This document shows positions 48,732-57,806 of a stretch of 64,000 nucleotides of DNA, in pieces. Numbering within the stretch: the stretch's first letter is position 1; each line of letters begins with the position of its first letter. The notes beneath the pieces were generated by a model that saw only the letters and a program-made list of their open reading frames with translations, made no database searches and was not told where the DNA came from. The DNA is from RI-153 sp963721725. Lineage in GTDB: Bacteria; Chloroflexota; Anaerolineae; Caldilineales; Caldilineaceae. The translations under genes were made by a program, and so were the position numbers. Location: positions 1 through 64,000 of the forward strand of contig CAVRLX010000030.1 of NCBI GenBank assembly GCA_963721725.1, written 5' to 3'.

Positions 48732-49511
48732 TCACCCGTCGACGCTTTCCCTCACAGTCTTACTTAAGTCAGCATTGGTCCACGGACCAAGTCCAAATCT
48801 TGGGTTTTCACTGGTCACCGTGCAGTCTCCTGTAGACAGATGGTGAACATAGAGATGGAGCATCTCACCTCGGGTTGCGCGTGTATTGAGTGGCAACAGT
48901 TGTGACATGTAACGAGCGGCGTTGGCACTGTAATTTTTCTGTTGCCACTCCGCAAAATCGACAACGTTACCCACATCTACCATTGGATCAGAATACGTAG
49001 CATCTTCAACAGTTGAACGTGCTAAATCACTGCTACCCAAGGCTGCGAGTGCGTATGCAAGTTCTTGTATAAATGCCTTGTATTGGCTCTCATCCTCATA
49101 CTCTTTTAACTGTTTTAGAATTCGATTAGCGAATTTCGCGGTGCAGACTGTAATATCCGTTGAGACGCAAACGCTGGTCTTCACCAGTCACATATGAGAT
49201 GTTTGAAATACTTACAATGCCCATGCCAACTAGTCGATCAAGATCATGTTGAAGTTTAGGGTAAAGTGGACTATCACTTCGTTTTAAAATTTTTCTATTA
49301 GTGCTGGCATATCCCATACTGGTGCTAACACATTTGCCATGTATGCAAATGTATGTAGATGGAGAACTGATAACGGAGCTAAACCTGCGTTATCAGCAGC
49401 ATCAAGAAGTACTATAAGACTGACATATCGCCGCACAACATAAATATCTTCTTCTAAAGAATTAGTATAATTGTTTCTCTTCCAAATTTCACTACCTATG
49501 TTGTTAATCAA
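48732..49511 (-). CDS. Unknown middle protein of the SMC-ATPase operon, frame broken twice
   Basis: Restored length 259 residues. It starts at TTG 49511, which overlapped the ATPase stop (TTGA) before the insertion sequence came in. The sequence begins INNIGSEIWKRNNYTNSLEE, then YVSLIVLLDAADNAGLAPLS and LHLHTFAYMANVLAPVWDMP. Later parts are LVGMGIVSISNISYVTGEDQ and YMSQLLPLNTRATRGEMLHL. The breaks are a missing A in an A-run near 49291 and an extra base near 49135. It is mostly helical by eye with no enzyme motif. Position between an SMC-like ATPase and a nuclease is that of the middle component of ABC three-component (ABC-3C) conflict systems. Confidence 0.55.
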
Positions 49512-49538
49512 AAAGTTGTTCTCGGACTTTTATATATT

Positions 49539-50562
49539 AGAGTTGTTCCGGAATAGGGAATGATGGTAAAGTAGCTCTTTTTCAAGAAGAAAAGGTGCTT
49601 GTTGAGGAGAAAGAGCGATGAAATTCAACATACGAGATGAGCGTCAGATGCGGGCAATGAGCGGATTGACGTCTGAACAGTTCGACAGGCTACTGGAAGC
49701 ATTCGAAGCAACCTACGAGCGAATCCGCCAAGAGGAATACGAAGCAGGTCTCAAGAGCGGTGAGCGCAGTCGCAAGCCTGGTGGAGGACGCAAAGGCGGG
49801 CTACCCACGCTGAGAGACAAGCTCTTCTTTGTGCTCTACTACTACAAAAGCTACCCGACCTTCGATGTGCTGGGGGCGCAGTTCAATCTGTCTCGCTCGA
49901 AGGCCAACGAGAATCTACATCGGTTGAGCGCCATTTTGCACCAGACGCTGGCCGAGTTGGGCGTCTTGCCCCAGCGGGCGTTCGCCACGCCGGATGAGAT
50001 GGTTGCCGCCCTGGCAGCGGTCGAAGTCCTTCTCATCGATGCAACGGAGCGACCTCAGCAGCGTCCACAGCCGGACGAGAAGCAACGGGAGTTGTACAGT
50101 GGTAAAAAAAACGGCACACTCGCAAGAACCTGGTCATCTCCACCCTGAGCAAGTCCCTTCTCTTTCTCGGCCAGACGATGCCTGGAAGCACCCATGACTA
50201 CACCATGCTCAAGCAACTCTTCCCGCCAGAGCATCCCTGGTTTGAACGCTTTCAACTCCTGGTTGACCTGGGCTTTCAGGGCATCCGCTCTGACTATGCG
50301 GGAAACGGCATTGAGCTTCCTGTCAAGAAACCGCGCAAGAGCAAGCACATTCCCACTCCCCAACTCACCGATGCGCAGAGAGAGAATAATCAGGCCATCA
50401 GCCAAATCCGCATTCGTGTTGAAAACGCTCTCGCAGGGCTAAAGCGTTACAACATTTTGAGTCATACCTTTCGCAATCGCAAAGATTCGTTTGACGACAA
50501 GTCCATTGGTGTCTGCGCTGGCCTTTGGAATTTCTACCTCAACCCTATTTAGGAACAACTCT
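49539..50562 (+). mobile_element. Insertion sequence, about 1,024 bp, IS5/IS427-like
   Basis: Terminal inverted repeats: left AGAGTTGTTCCGGAATAGGG, right reverse complement AGAGTTGTTCCTAAATAGGG (18 of 20 match). The flanks are ATT on both sides (or TA, depending on where the repeat starts), a short target duplication. One transposase gene in two frames fills it. It sits in the last codons of the SMC-like ATPase. Confidence 0.85.
49618..50552 (+). CDS. IS5/IS427-type DDE transposase read by -1 frameshifting at A8
   Basis: The first frame (49618-50148) has the helix-turn-helix region and first catalytic Asp (FDVLGAQFNLSRSKANENLH, VEVLLIDATERPQQRPQPDE, then LYSGKK). The second frame continues with KRHTRKNLVISTLSKSLLFL, then MPGSTHDYTMLKQLFPP (second Asp), the LVDLGFQGI loop and RIRVENALAGLKRYNILSHT (Glu). 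They join at GGT followed by eight A at 50104-50111. A one-base backward slip on AAAAAA gives G-K-K-K-R-H-T, the expected junction and 311 residues. Such slippery A-runs are used by several IS families, so this break is likely programmed. Confidence 0.85.
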
Positions 50563-52521
50563 ATTCGGTCGCGAAGCTGTCTTACAGCGGCTGTTGGGGC
50601 TGCAATCTTGATGAGATCCACGAGACGTCCTTCACGATCCTCAGAAGTGGTTGACTTACTAACAAGACTTGGAATAAGTTGCCCCTCTACAAGATTTGAG
50701 GTGATAACAAGTCGATTGTCACGAGTAGGTTCTGCAAAGCGGGCAAGTACTGTTGCCGCTCTTGATGCGAACACTGCATCAAGAGAGGATTCTGGCGCAT
50801 CCATAACTAAACTGCTACTACCATCTTCTGTAGCAACAGACATTAGCGCCATGCGGAAAGCAAATCAATAAATTCCCTCTGACTCTCCGAAACTTGCTCT
50901 GGACCTCTCCGTCGAACTGGAGATGGGAAATCGGCTCCAGTGCATATCAAGTTCGAAAGCCGGAAGCTCAACAGCATCCCTCCTTGACCAATAGTTGCTC
51001 TATGGGGTGCCCAGAGCAACTGACACTGCTCAAGAAGGAAACCCTTTGCATAAAAATTAAACTCTTTCTTTATGCGTGCTGAGTATTCGACAATAGAGTA
51101 CATCAATCTCTCTACAAACATGCGAAAATCCCTTCGCAAGGAATCTAATTCACCCTGTAGTCTTTCGAGGCGACCTCGCATGGCTACAAGTTCCGAACGC
51201 TGGGTATGCATAGCGCTTTCCTGTGGTGGTAACTGCCTAACCAGAAAATCAATCCGAGATGAACGGTCATTAATATCCCTCGCAAGTTCAGTCATCTGTT
51301 CAATATGAGATCGGTAGCTAGATTCAGCTACCTCAAGAGCTTTATGTGCCCCTAAGAGTTCATCGTTAATCTTGTCTAGTTCGATAACTGCTTGTTTCAT
51401 ATCAATATCAGATGCGGCAGTTTTGCCGTTCGCTGAACCGTTTACAGAAGAGAGATCAGAACCGCATATCACACACTGTCTGTGCTCAATCCGATCACGG
51501 TACTCAGCGGTTATATCTGGTACATGGTGTCCACAGACAAGGCATTCATGTTGTGTTAGTAACTGTGCCATGATATAGCGGGCTGTTTCAGAGAGTGTTG
51601 GGAAATGGGCACTGATTGCCAAAAGCTTAGAACGCTCGACCTTGCGGTATCTTGCCTCTTGTTCCTGTTCTGCCCTTAACACCCTCAGACGTGCATTATG
51701 TCTTGCTGTCTCAATCTCTAACAGCTCATCCTCAAGTTGCTCGCGCGACTGAGTATCATTTTGCTGTAAGGCCTCTAATGATTTAAGTGCTGCGCGAATA
51801 TCAGGACTTGTCGTTGCCTTTGCCTCGTTACTTGAGAAATCGCGTTCTTCTCGGTTCAAAGTGGCTCGGAGATTACGCATACGACTATCTAGTTGGAGAA
51901 TGGCCCGCTCATCATTTGTCCATTTTCGTGCAATGTCATCTGGCAGAAACAGGATCCGGAGAATCTGCCTTTGTGCAGATGGATCCCAAACCAACGCGCG
52001 CCGATCCTCAAAGTAAAATACTAAGAACCGTAGGAGTAATATCCAGTCTCCAAAAGACGAAATACCAGCCAAACGCGGTATCTCTCCTTGAAATCTGTCT
52101 TCCTCATTGGTAGGAAGTGGTTGACCATCGACTTCAAACACTATAAGACTAAGATCACTTAAACTGCGTTCGATAATTACCGTGCGGAATCCAATACGAA
52201 AACATAAACGACCCTAGCAGTGCGTGCATTATCAGCTACTCTCTCAGCAAAGGTCCTTCTAGCTTTTTGAGAAAGCCGAGAAGGCTCTAAATTGGCCCCC
52301 CCAAGATCAGACCTTGCCGTGAGACCAGAAATATCAAAAGGGCCAGTTAAAAGTCGGTAAATGATGTTGATAAGTGTTGTCTTCCCTAGCCCATTAGTTC
52401 CCAATACGAGACAAAGTCCCGGCTGAAAATTGATATGTAGACCTGGCTTTGATCCCTCACTTCCAGGGTAGAGCCCATAATCCCAGATGTCGAGTTGCTC
52501 TAAAATTGGGAAGTTAATCAT
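50439..52521 (-). CDS. SMC/Rad50-like ATPase with zinc hook, frame broken twice and C-terminus replaced by IS sequence
   Basis: ATG 52521 has GAGGAA upstream. The Walker A GTNGLGKT is at residues 41-48. Long coiled-coil stretches flank a central pair CLVCGHH and CVICGSDL, a zinc hook. The Walker B/D-loop is SSSLVMDAPESSLDAVF and the last core strand RLVITSNLVEG. The breaks are one missing T near 52192 and one missing G near 50860 (FIDL to AFRMALM). From 50562 leftward the frame runs into the insertion sequence and ends at 50439; before insertion it would have ended about a dozen codons further on with a stop overlapping the middle gene. It is the motor of a candidate defence operon. Confidence 0.8.
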
Positions 52522-52931
52522 AACGTTCCTCATACTTCAGTAGGGATAGAATAGAAGTCCTTGACATCCGATAAGTCTTAGATGTCGAGATAAACACAAT
52601 TTTGTCTCTTATTGTGGTTACAGTGATTCAGTATGTACCAACCAGTTACTGGCGAGCTATAGTTGTGCCATGGCCTTGCGTTTATCAGTAAAAACTAGCT
52701 CGTGTTTGTATACATGTTTACTAGATATACAGTGGGTCCAATCAGCAGTGGTGTTAGCAGCATTGAAGGGATGGCTGACGGAGTCAATATGAAGGTTGAG
52801 GGAAAGTCTACCATAGCCCTGGAAGGGGGGGCAACTGTGGAGTTTGCCTAAGGAGAGGCGAACAGCTAATTTGCCCTTTGGTAGGTTGTTGCTACTCACG
52901 AGAATACCCCGTAAGTCGGGTTACTATGTGA
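52522..52931. other. Noncoding stretch upstream of the ATPase operon
   Basis: It contains the presumed promoter region of the leftward operon. A short leftward frame at 52657-52899 lacks a ribosome-binding site and I do not call it. Confidence 0.4.
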
Positions 52932-53061
52932 CTATTCTCGCCACGCATCCACGCCTACCTGGACGAAGCCACTTTCCGCTGTGGCCTGGGCCGCAGCAGC
53001 GTCCATGACGCTGGAACAGGCCGTGGCCTATGCTCTGGCCGATCCAGAGACCAGGGCATGA
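52932..53061 (+). pseudogene. C-terminal relic of a TPR/LuxR-type regulator
   Basis: It reads FSPRIHAYLDEATFR, then after one extra T (about 52980) VAWAAAASMTLEQAVAYALA and DPETRA with a TGA at 53059. The L-D-E-A-T-F...W-A...M-T-L-E-Q-A-V-A-Y-A-L ending is common at the C-terminus of large Chloroflexota ATPase/TPR transcription activators. No start or upstream portion remains, so this is the stump of a host or imported gene left at the edge of region B. Confidence 0.6.
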
Positions 53062-53093
53062 CAAACCTCAACCGTGCAAGATGTAGAAATAGA

Positions 53094-53121
53094 GACGAGG
53101 CCCTCATCTGAGGGCCTCGTC
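53094..53121. terminator. Strong terminator
   Basis: GACGAGGCCCTC (53094-53105) with GAGGGCCTCGTC (53110-53121), 12 bp, perfect, loop ATCT, followed by a T-rich run. It serves the relic's parent gene and possibly the Trm112-like gene from the other side. Confidence 0.8.
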
Positions 53122-53154
53122 GTCTTATTTCTATGAAAAAAAGGTCGGCGTTAT

Positions 53155-53540
53155 TTAACCGGCGCTGGTCGCTTTTTCGCCCTGGTTGCCGTTGCTGGCT
53201 GCGCGGCTCTTGTCCTGATGTTTTTTGCCCTCTTCAATTAACATTACCGGAATGCCATTGCGGATGGGATAGCGGTAGCCGTTGCGCGGGTTGAGCAAAT
53301 ATTTGCCCTCTTCCACCAGTTCAAGCTTGCCTTTGTCCTCTGGATCGACCAAAATTTCCAGCAGTTGCGGGCTAATGTCGCCGCCCAGCGGCGCATCTTC
53401 CAACGGCGTAATCGGCGTTTCGGGCAAGACACCGCTGCCTGCTACCTGGGCGCGCAGGACTGCGCCAACAGCTTTTGAATGGCGTAGATCACTCCAGCCA
53501 CAAAGGTCAGGAAAAAGATAAACTTAAAGAATTTTTTCAT
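53155..53540 (-). CDS. Trm112-like protein with an N-terminal membrane seg­ment, one frame break
   Basis: ATG 53540 (GAGGAGA upstream) starts MKKFFKFIFFLTFVAGVIYA, one hydrophobic segment. After a missing base near 53470 the frame continues VLRAQVAGSGVLPETPI and the Trm112/UPF0434 domain: SPQLLEILVDPEDKGKLELV then NPRNGYRYPIRNGIPVMLIE. With the correction the protein has 128 residues. Classic Trm112 domains have cysteines at the first turn (C-P-x-C); here they are absent, so zinc binding is unlikely. It could be read alternatively as a 33-residue membrane peptide plus a separate TTG-started domain. Confidence 0.65.
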
Positions 53541-53610
53541 TGGACTCTCCTCGGTTCAAACGGTGATAAATAAAAAAGCCAAACGGATCTAGTATCTATT
53601 CAGGTCTAGA

Positions 53611-53672
53611 GTGCGACGCACTCGCCACACAAGCGTTTCACAACCCTTCTACTCCTGGCGAGTGCGTCGCAC
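53611..53672. repeat. Stem-loop repeat unit, copy 1
   Basis: Arms GTGCGACGCACTCGCC (53611-53626) and GGCGAGTGCGTCGCAC (53657-53672), perfect 16-bp inverted repeat around a 30-base loop, between the Trm112-like and S41 genes. Copy 2 is at 58470. A decayed third arm (GGCGAGTACGTTGTAC) follows at 53699. Confidence 0.75.
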
Positions 53673-53714
53673 TTGGATAGGTACAAAAAATTTATGTGGC
53701 GAGTACGTTGTACA

Positions 53715-56528
53715 CTAGGGCAACTCTAAAACCGTATCCACAATGTGGATCACGCCGTTGCTGGCAATAATGTCGGCCTCGACAACGGTGGCGTTGCCCA
53801 CGAGCACATCGTCACCATCCACTGTGACGGTCACAATGTCGCCGGTGAGCATGAGCATTTCGCCCAAGTTAACAATCGCCTCGGCGGTGACCGCATCGGC
53901 CACGGTGTGATAGCGCAGGACCTCGGCCAACGCCGGGGGATCGGCCACAATCGCAGCGGTGACTTCGGGGTCCAGGGCAGCAAAAGCATCGTTATTGGGG
54001 GCAAAGAGCGTAAACGGCCCGTCGCCGTCTAATTCAGCCAGCATGTCTGCCACACCCAACGAATTGGTGAGGAAGCTTAAATCCTCGCGGGCTGCCACGA
54101 TCTCGGCAATCGTCATGTCGCTCATGTCCACAACGGCGGTTTCGCCCTCTGTCGCTTCGCTATCATCCTCGCCTGTAACGGCGGCTTCTTCGGCTGCCTC
54201 CACGCGCAGCACAAAGCTACCGGCTTCGTTGTCGTTAATGGCATACACTTCCAACACCAGGGTTAGATTGGCCGGAATTTCCAGCCCTTCGACCCCGGCG
54301 TTGAACGTATCTTGACCTTCCAGATCATCGTTGGCAAAGAGCAGCGTATCACTCACATCATAAATCGAGAGCGCGCTGTCGATCTCTTCGCTCTCCATAT
54401 AGATGTTGATCACGTCGCCTTCGCTCACCTCAAGGGTATAGCGTACACGCACGCCCTGCTCGATGCTGCCCTCAACCCTGTTGCCAATCGCAATAGCACC
54501 GCCGTCTTCCACAATGACGTTGGTCTCGCTGAGCAAATCTACAGCCGCGTCTAGCACGGGATCGCCCTCGGTGAGCAGCGTCTCGGCGGTGACGGGAACC
54601 AGCACTTCGGGCTGAATGCCCACGCCTTCGATAATAACGTTGCCGTCCACATCAAGATTGCGCCCAATGCTATAGCGGAAGCTGCGCGGTCCCGGCAGTT
54701 GCAGATCGGTGATACCGCCGCCTGCGCCCGCCGTGGGATATTGGCCCACAATCGTGGCACGGTCATTCAGCGTTAAGTTATAGGAAAAGAATTCACAGGC
54801 ACTGGCACAGCTTGGCCCCACCAGCACGGCAATTTTACCGTTGTAGCGCAATTCCTCGGCGGGCAGATAGAAGCGTCGTTCGCCGCGCGGATCGACATAG
54901 AACTCGCCGCGCTCTTCGTCATAGCCAGCCGTATTGCCCAGAACCAGCGGCTCGTTAAAGAAATAGGCCGCCATTTGATTAGCCAAGAACGAGAAGCCAC
55001 CGCTGTTCTGGCGCATGTCGATGATCAGACCCGGCACTTGGTTCTCGTTAAGATTGGTCATCAGCCGTTCCCAAAGCTGGATAGTGAGCAGGCTGTTGTC
55101 CTGAAAGCCGCTGATTTTAACATAGGCATAGCCTGAATCCAGCAGCCGATATTCGACGGGTAGTTCCATGCCGGTGACATTGCGCGAAAAGGAGGAGAAG
55201 CGGAAGCTATCGCGTTCGGGCACAGGCGTCAAAGTCGCCGTCTCTTCTTCGCCATCGGCGTTGACAAAGGTGACGTCCACATCCTCGTCTAGCGGAAAGC
55301 GACTGGCATAGCGTAACTGTTGCAGTCGGCGCACGTGTTCGGTGCTAAACGGGCCAGCCCAATCGGCCAGGGCGTTGCTCACATGCTCGGCAATCGGCAC
55401 GTCGTTCACCGCCACAATCTCTGTGCCCAGCTCGATGCCCGCTTCGGCAGCCGGGCTACCGTCCAGCACAAAGGTGACAATAACCGTGCCATCGTCCAGC
55501 TCGCGCATGGCTATGCCCAGCCCGCCGCCGGTGATCGCGCCAAATTCGTCAAAATCAATCGGGGCATCACCGGCAAAATGAGCGTCGGGGATGCGCCACA
55601 CAAAGTCGCGCAGCGCCCGCTCATAGAGGGCTTGGTCCTCTGCGGCGGCGGCTTCTTCGAAGCGGGGCAGGAACTCGGCACGCAGTGCTTCCCGATCCAT
55701 CTCTTTGTATTCGGTGAAGGCATATTCGTTGATCAAAATATCGACTAATTGGTTGAACGCTTCGTCATAGGCCAGATCCGCCAGATCGACCAGCGCCGCG
55801 CCTTCGGGTTCAATTAGATCGATAACTTGATAGCGCGAACGGTCGAAGGTGAAGGGGTCGCTATCCATGTTCACCATGGTGTAGCCCTGCGGAACCGTCA
55901 CAATCGGATCGTCGGCGGTGAAGAGCAGACCATCTTCGCCAAAGCCAGAGGGGAAGCCCTGGGTTTCGTCGGGGGCGTAGATCAGGAAATCGCCGCCGAT
56001 GATTTCGCGCTCCGTCTCTGGATCAGTGCTCACACGCGTCGAAGCATAGGCCGTGGACCAGCCGCCGCCATAGAGATCGCGTTCTTCCAGAAAGGCATCG
56101 CCAAACGTATTGGTCCGATCGGCAATGGCGTAGACCTGGACGCCGGTCTCGTCTTCGTCATCCTGATCCACATCGCGATAGCTGCCCTGGGGTTCCACAG
56201 GCAAGGTCAGCGAATAGGAAAAGGGCGACTCGTAAAAATCCGAGGTCAACTGGCCTAACGTCTGCGAGGCTGTGGGCATGATGAAATACTCGTTGCGATC
56301 CACAAAGCCAGCCTGATCTTCGGTGATAATCACGGGCTGGGCCACGCCATCGGTGAAGAACGGGGCCGTATAGGTTACCACACCGGTGATCTGCACCGGA
56401 CCGCCTTCGTCATTGACAATGTCGGCGGGTGGGGGCACATCCTGGGCAGAGGCCAGCCCCGCGCCCAAGAAGAAAATGAGGGCGAGCAGACCTGGCAAGA
56501 GTAACAACAAGCGTTTGGATGGGGTCAC
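53715..56528 (-). CDS. Secreted S41-family peptidase with PDZ, PPC-like and fasciclin (FAS1) domains
   Basis: An intact 937-residue exported protein. The signal peptide is RLLLLLPGLLALIFFLGAGL with cleavage near ASA-QD. A PDZ-like part (GGGLGIAMRELDDGTVIVTF) covers about residues 335-400. The S41 tail-specific protease core follows: YAYVKISGFQDNSLLTIQLW, then LIIDMRQNSGGFSF, and the nucleophile region VLVGPSCASACEFFS. A PPC-like beta domain lies near residues 690-790 (EQGVRVRYTLEVSEGDVINI). The last 130 residues are a FAS1 domain (GPFTLFAPNNDAFAALDPEV and NGVIHIVDTVLELP). A protease linked to an adhesion domain suggests cell-surface processing. It is the longest unbroken frame in the window. 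Confidence 0.87.
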   Translation of the reverse strand: MTPSKRLLLLLPGLLALIFFLGAGLASAQDVPPPADIVNDEGGPVQITGVVTYTAPFFTDGVAQPVIITEDQAGFVDRNEYFIMPTASQTLGQLTSDFYESPFSYSLTLPVEPQGSYRDVDQDDEDETGVQVYAIADRTNTFGDAFLEERDLYGGGWSTAYASTRVSTDPETEREIIGGDFLIYAPDETQGFPSGFGEDGLLFTADDPIVTVPQGYTMVNMDSDPFTFDRSRYQVIDLIEPEGAALVDLADLAYDEAFNQLVDILINEYAFTEYKEMDREALRAEFLPRFEEAAAAEDQALYERALRDFVWRIPDAHFAGDAPIDFDEFGAITGGGLGIAMRELDDGTVIVTFVLDGSPAAEAGIELGTEIVAVNDVPIAEHVSNALADWAGPFSTEHVRRLQQLRYASRFPLDEDVDVTFVNADGEEETATLTPVPERDSFRFSSFSRNVTGMELPVEYRLLDSGYAYVKISGFQDNSLLTIQLWERLMTNLNENQVPGLIIDMRQNSGGFSFLANQMAAYFFNEPLVLGNTAGYDEERGEFYVDPRGERRFYLPAEELRYNGKIAVLVGPSCASACEFFSYNLTLNDRATIVGQYPTAGAGGGITDLQLPGPRSFRYSIGRNLDVDGNVIIEGVGIQPEVLVPVTAETLLTEGDPVLDAAVDLLSETNVIVEDGGAIAIGNRVEGSIEQGVRVRYTLEVSEGDVINIYMESEEIDSALSIYDVSDTLLFANDDLEGQDTFNAGVEGLEIPANLTLVLEVYAINDNEAGSFVLRVEAAEEAAVTGEDDSEATEGETAVVDMSDMTIAEIVAAREDLSFLTNSLGVADMLAELDGDGPFTLFAPNNDAFAALDPEVTAAIVADPPALAEVLRYHTVADAVTAEAIVNLGEMLMLTGDIVTVTVDGDDVLVGNATVVEADIIASNGVIHIVDTVLELP

Positions 56529-56549
56529 GAGAAGCTCCTTTATTGAAAA

Positions 56550-57554
56550 TTACATAGCACGGGTATGCAGCGAATCATCTGATCTGTGCAGAGAAGGGTG
56601 CTCATAGGCGATTACATCGTCCAAGATTTGGCGCAAGCTGTGTGTGGGCGTCCATCCGATGACACGGCCAATTTTGCTAATGTCCGGCACGCGGCGACGC
56701 ATATCCTCGAAACCGGGCGCATAGGCTTCGCTGTAGGGAATGTGGACAATCTGCGACGCTGACCCGGCTTGTTCAATGGTCTGGCGGGCCAGTTGTTCAA
56801 TGGTTACTTCTTGTTGGCTGCCAATGTTGAAGATTTCACCGGCAGTCTGATCAGGGTCATCCAAGAGGGCAAGCAGGGCCTGGATTACGTCGCGTACATG
56901 GCAGAAACAGCGACTCTGCCCGCCATCGCCAAAGACCGTCAGATCCTCGCCGGCCAGGGCTTGGCGCACAAAGCGCGGGATCACCATGCCATAGCGCCCG
57001 GTCTGGCGCGGCCCCACGGTGTTAAAGAAGCGCGTAATCGTCACGGGCAGGTCAAATTCGCGATAGGCGGCCAGCCCCAAGAATTCATCCAACAGCTTGC
57101 TGGCAGCATATCCCCAGCGGCTGTGGCTGGACGGCCCCAGCACCAGATCGTGAGTCTCTTTGAAAGGGATCTCGGCGCTCTTGCCATAGACTTCACTGGT
57201 GCTGGCAATGAGCGTGCGGCAGCGATAGCGGCGGGCGGCGGCCAGCACGGCGTGGGTACCGATGACATTGGTTTCGATGGTGTGGGTGGGGCGCTCGACC
57301 ACCAGTTGCACGCCCACCGCCGCCGCCAGATGTACAATAGCGTCGGCCTGGCTCGCCAGCCGATCCAACACGAGATCGTTGTGCAAATCTTCAATGGCAA
57401 AGGAAAAGTGGGGATTGTGGCGCAGCGCAGCAATGTTGCCGAAGCTGCCGGTTGCCAGATTGTCCATCACCGCCACGCTATCGCCGCGAGCCAGCAGCGC
57501 CTCGGCCAGATGGCTCCCAATAAACCCGGCTCCGCCTGTAATCAGAACCCGCAT
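56550..57554 (-). CDS. NAD-dependent nucleotide-sugar epimerase/dehydratase
   Basis: Short-chain dehydrogenase (extended type), 334 residues. ATG 57554 has AAAGGGGG upstream; the longer frame to 57686 is not family-like. The Rossmann motif is RVLITGGAGFIGSHLAEALL. Catalytic residues are in STSEVYGK and WGYAASK (Y-x-x-x-K), followed by TRFFNTVGPRQTGRYGMVIP and FGDGGQSRCFCHVRDV. It most resembles UDP-glucose 4-epimerase and UDP-glucuronate decarboxylase relatives. It would supply a sugar nucleotide for surface glycans. It lies next to the S41 gene on the same strand, with 21 bases between. Confidence 0.9.
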   Translation of the reverse strand: MRVLITGGAGFIGSHLAEALLARGDSVAVMDNLATGSFGNIAALRHNPHFSFAIEDLHNDLVLDRLASQADAIVHLAAAVGVQLVVERPTHTIETNVIGTHAVLAAARRYRCRTLIASTSEVYGKSAEIPFKETHDLVLGPSSHSRWGYAASKLLDEFLGLAAYREFDLPVTITRFFNTVGPRQTGRYGMVIPRFVRQALAGEDLTVFGDGGQSRCFCHVRDVIQALLALLDDPDQTAGEIFNIGSQQEVTIEQLARQTIEQAGSASQIVHIPYSEAYAPGFEDMRRRVPDISKIGRVIGWTPTHSLRQILDDVIAYEHPSLHRSDDSLHTRAM

Positions 57555-57768
57555 ACAACCCCCTTTGGTTGGCATTTTCGATGGGCAATCGAATCGTTTG
57601 AATCCATTGGTGAAAGCGTTGTCCGGTCTGGGAACCAAACCTGCGACATACTGTCTCTTCAGCAGAGATTGTACCAGATGTTGCATAAACCAGAGACACG
57701 CTCATGGCCGTGGTGGAGAATGGGCCGTTAGTCGCGGTCAATTAACTACGCAGGACACAACACTTTCT

Positions 57769-57798
57769 TTGACCCTCAATTTGCCCGGATGTTACAAT
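57769..57798 (+). promoter_or_regulatory. Promoter of the metallophosphoesterase
   Basis: TTGACC (57769-57774), 18 bases, TACAAT (57793-57798). The ATG at 57807 starts only eight bases after the -10 box, so the transcript would be leaderless. Confidence 0.65.
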
Positions 57799-57806
57799 AG
57801 ATCGTT

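Larger units (their letters stand above)
45382..53061. mobile_element. Region B: second integrase-bearing defence region, right end uncertain
   Basis: Immediately after the right tRNA repeat comes a second, related integrase reading away from it, the usual arrangement for an element inserted at a tRNA 3' end. A DNA methyltransferase and the SMC-ATPase operon follow. AT content is higher than in the flanking host DNA. The right end is placed provisionally after a gene relic that stops at 53061. No third copy of the tRNA repeat was found, so this may be a remnant of a tandem insertion. Confidence 0.4.
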
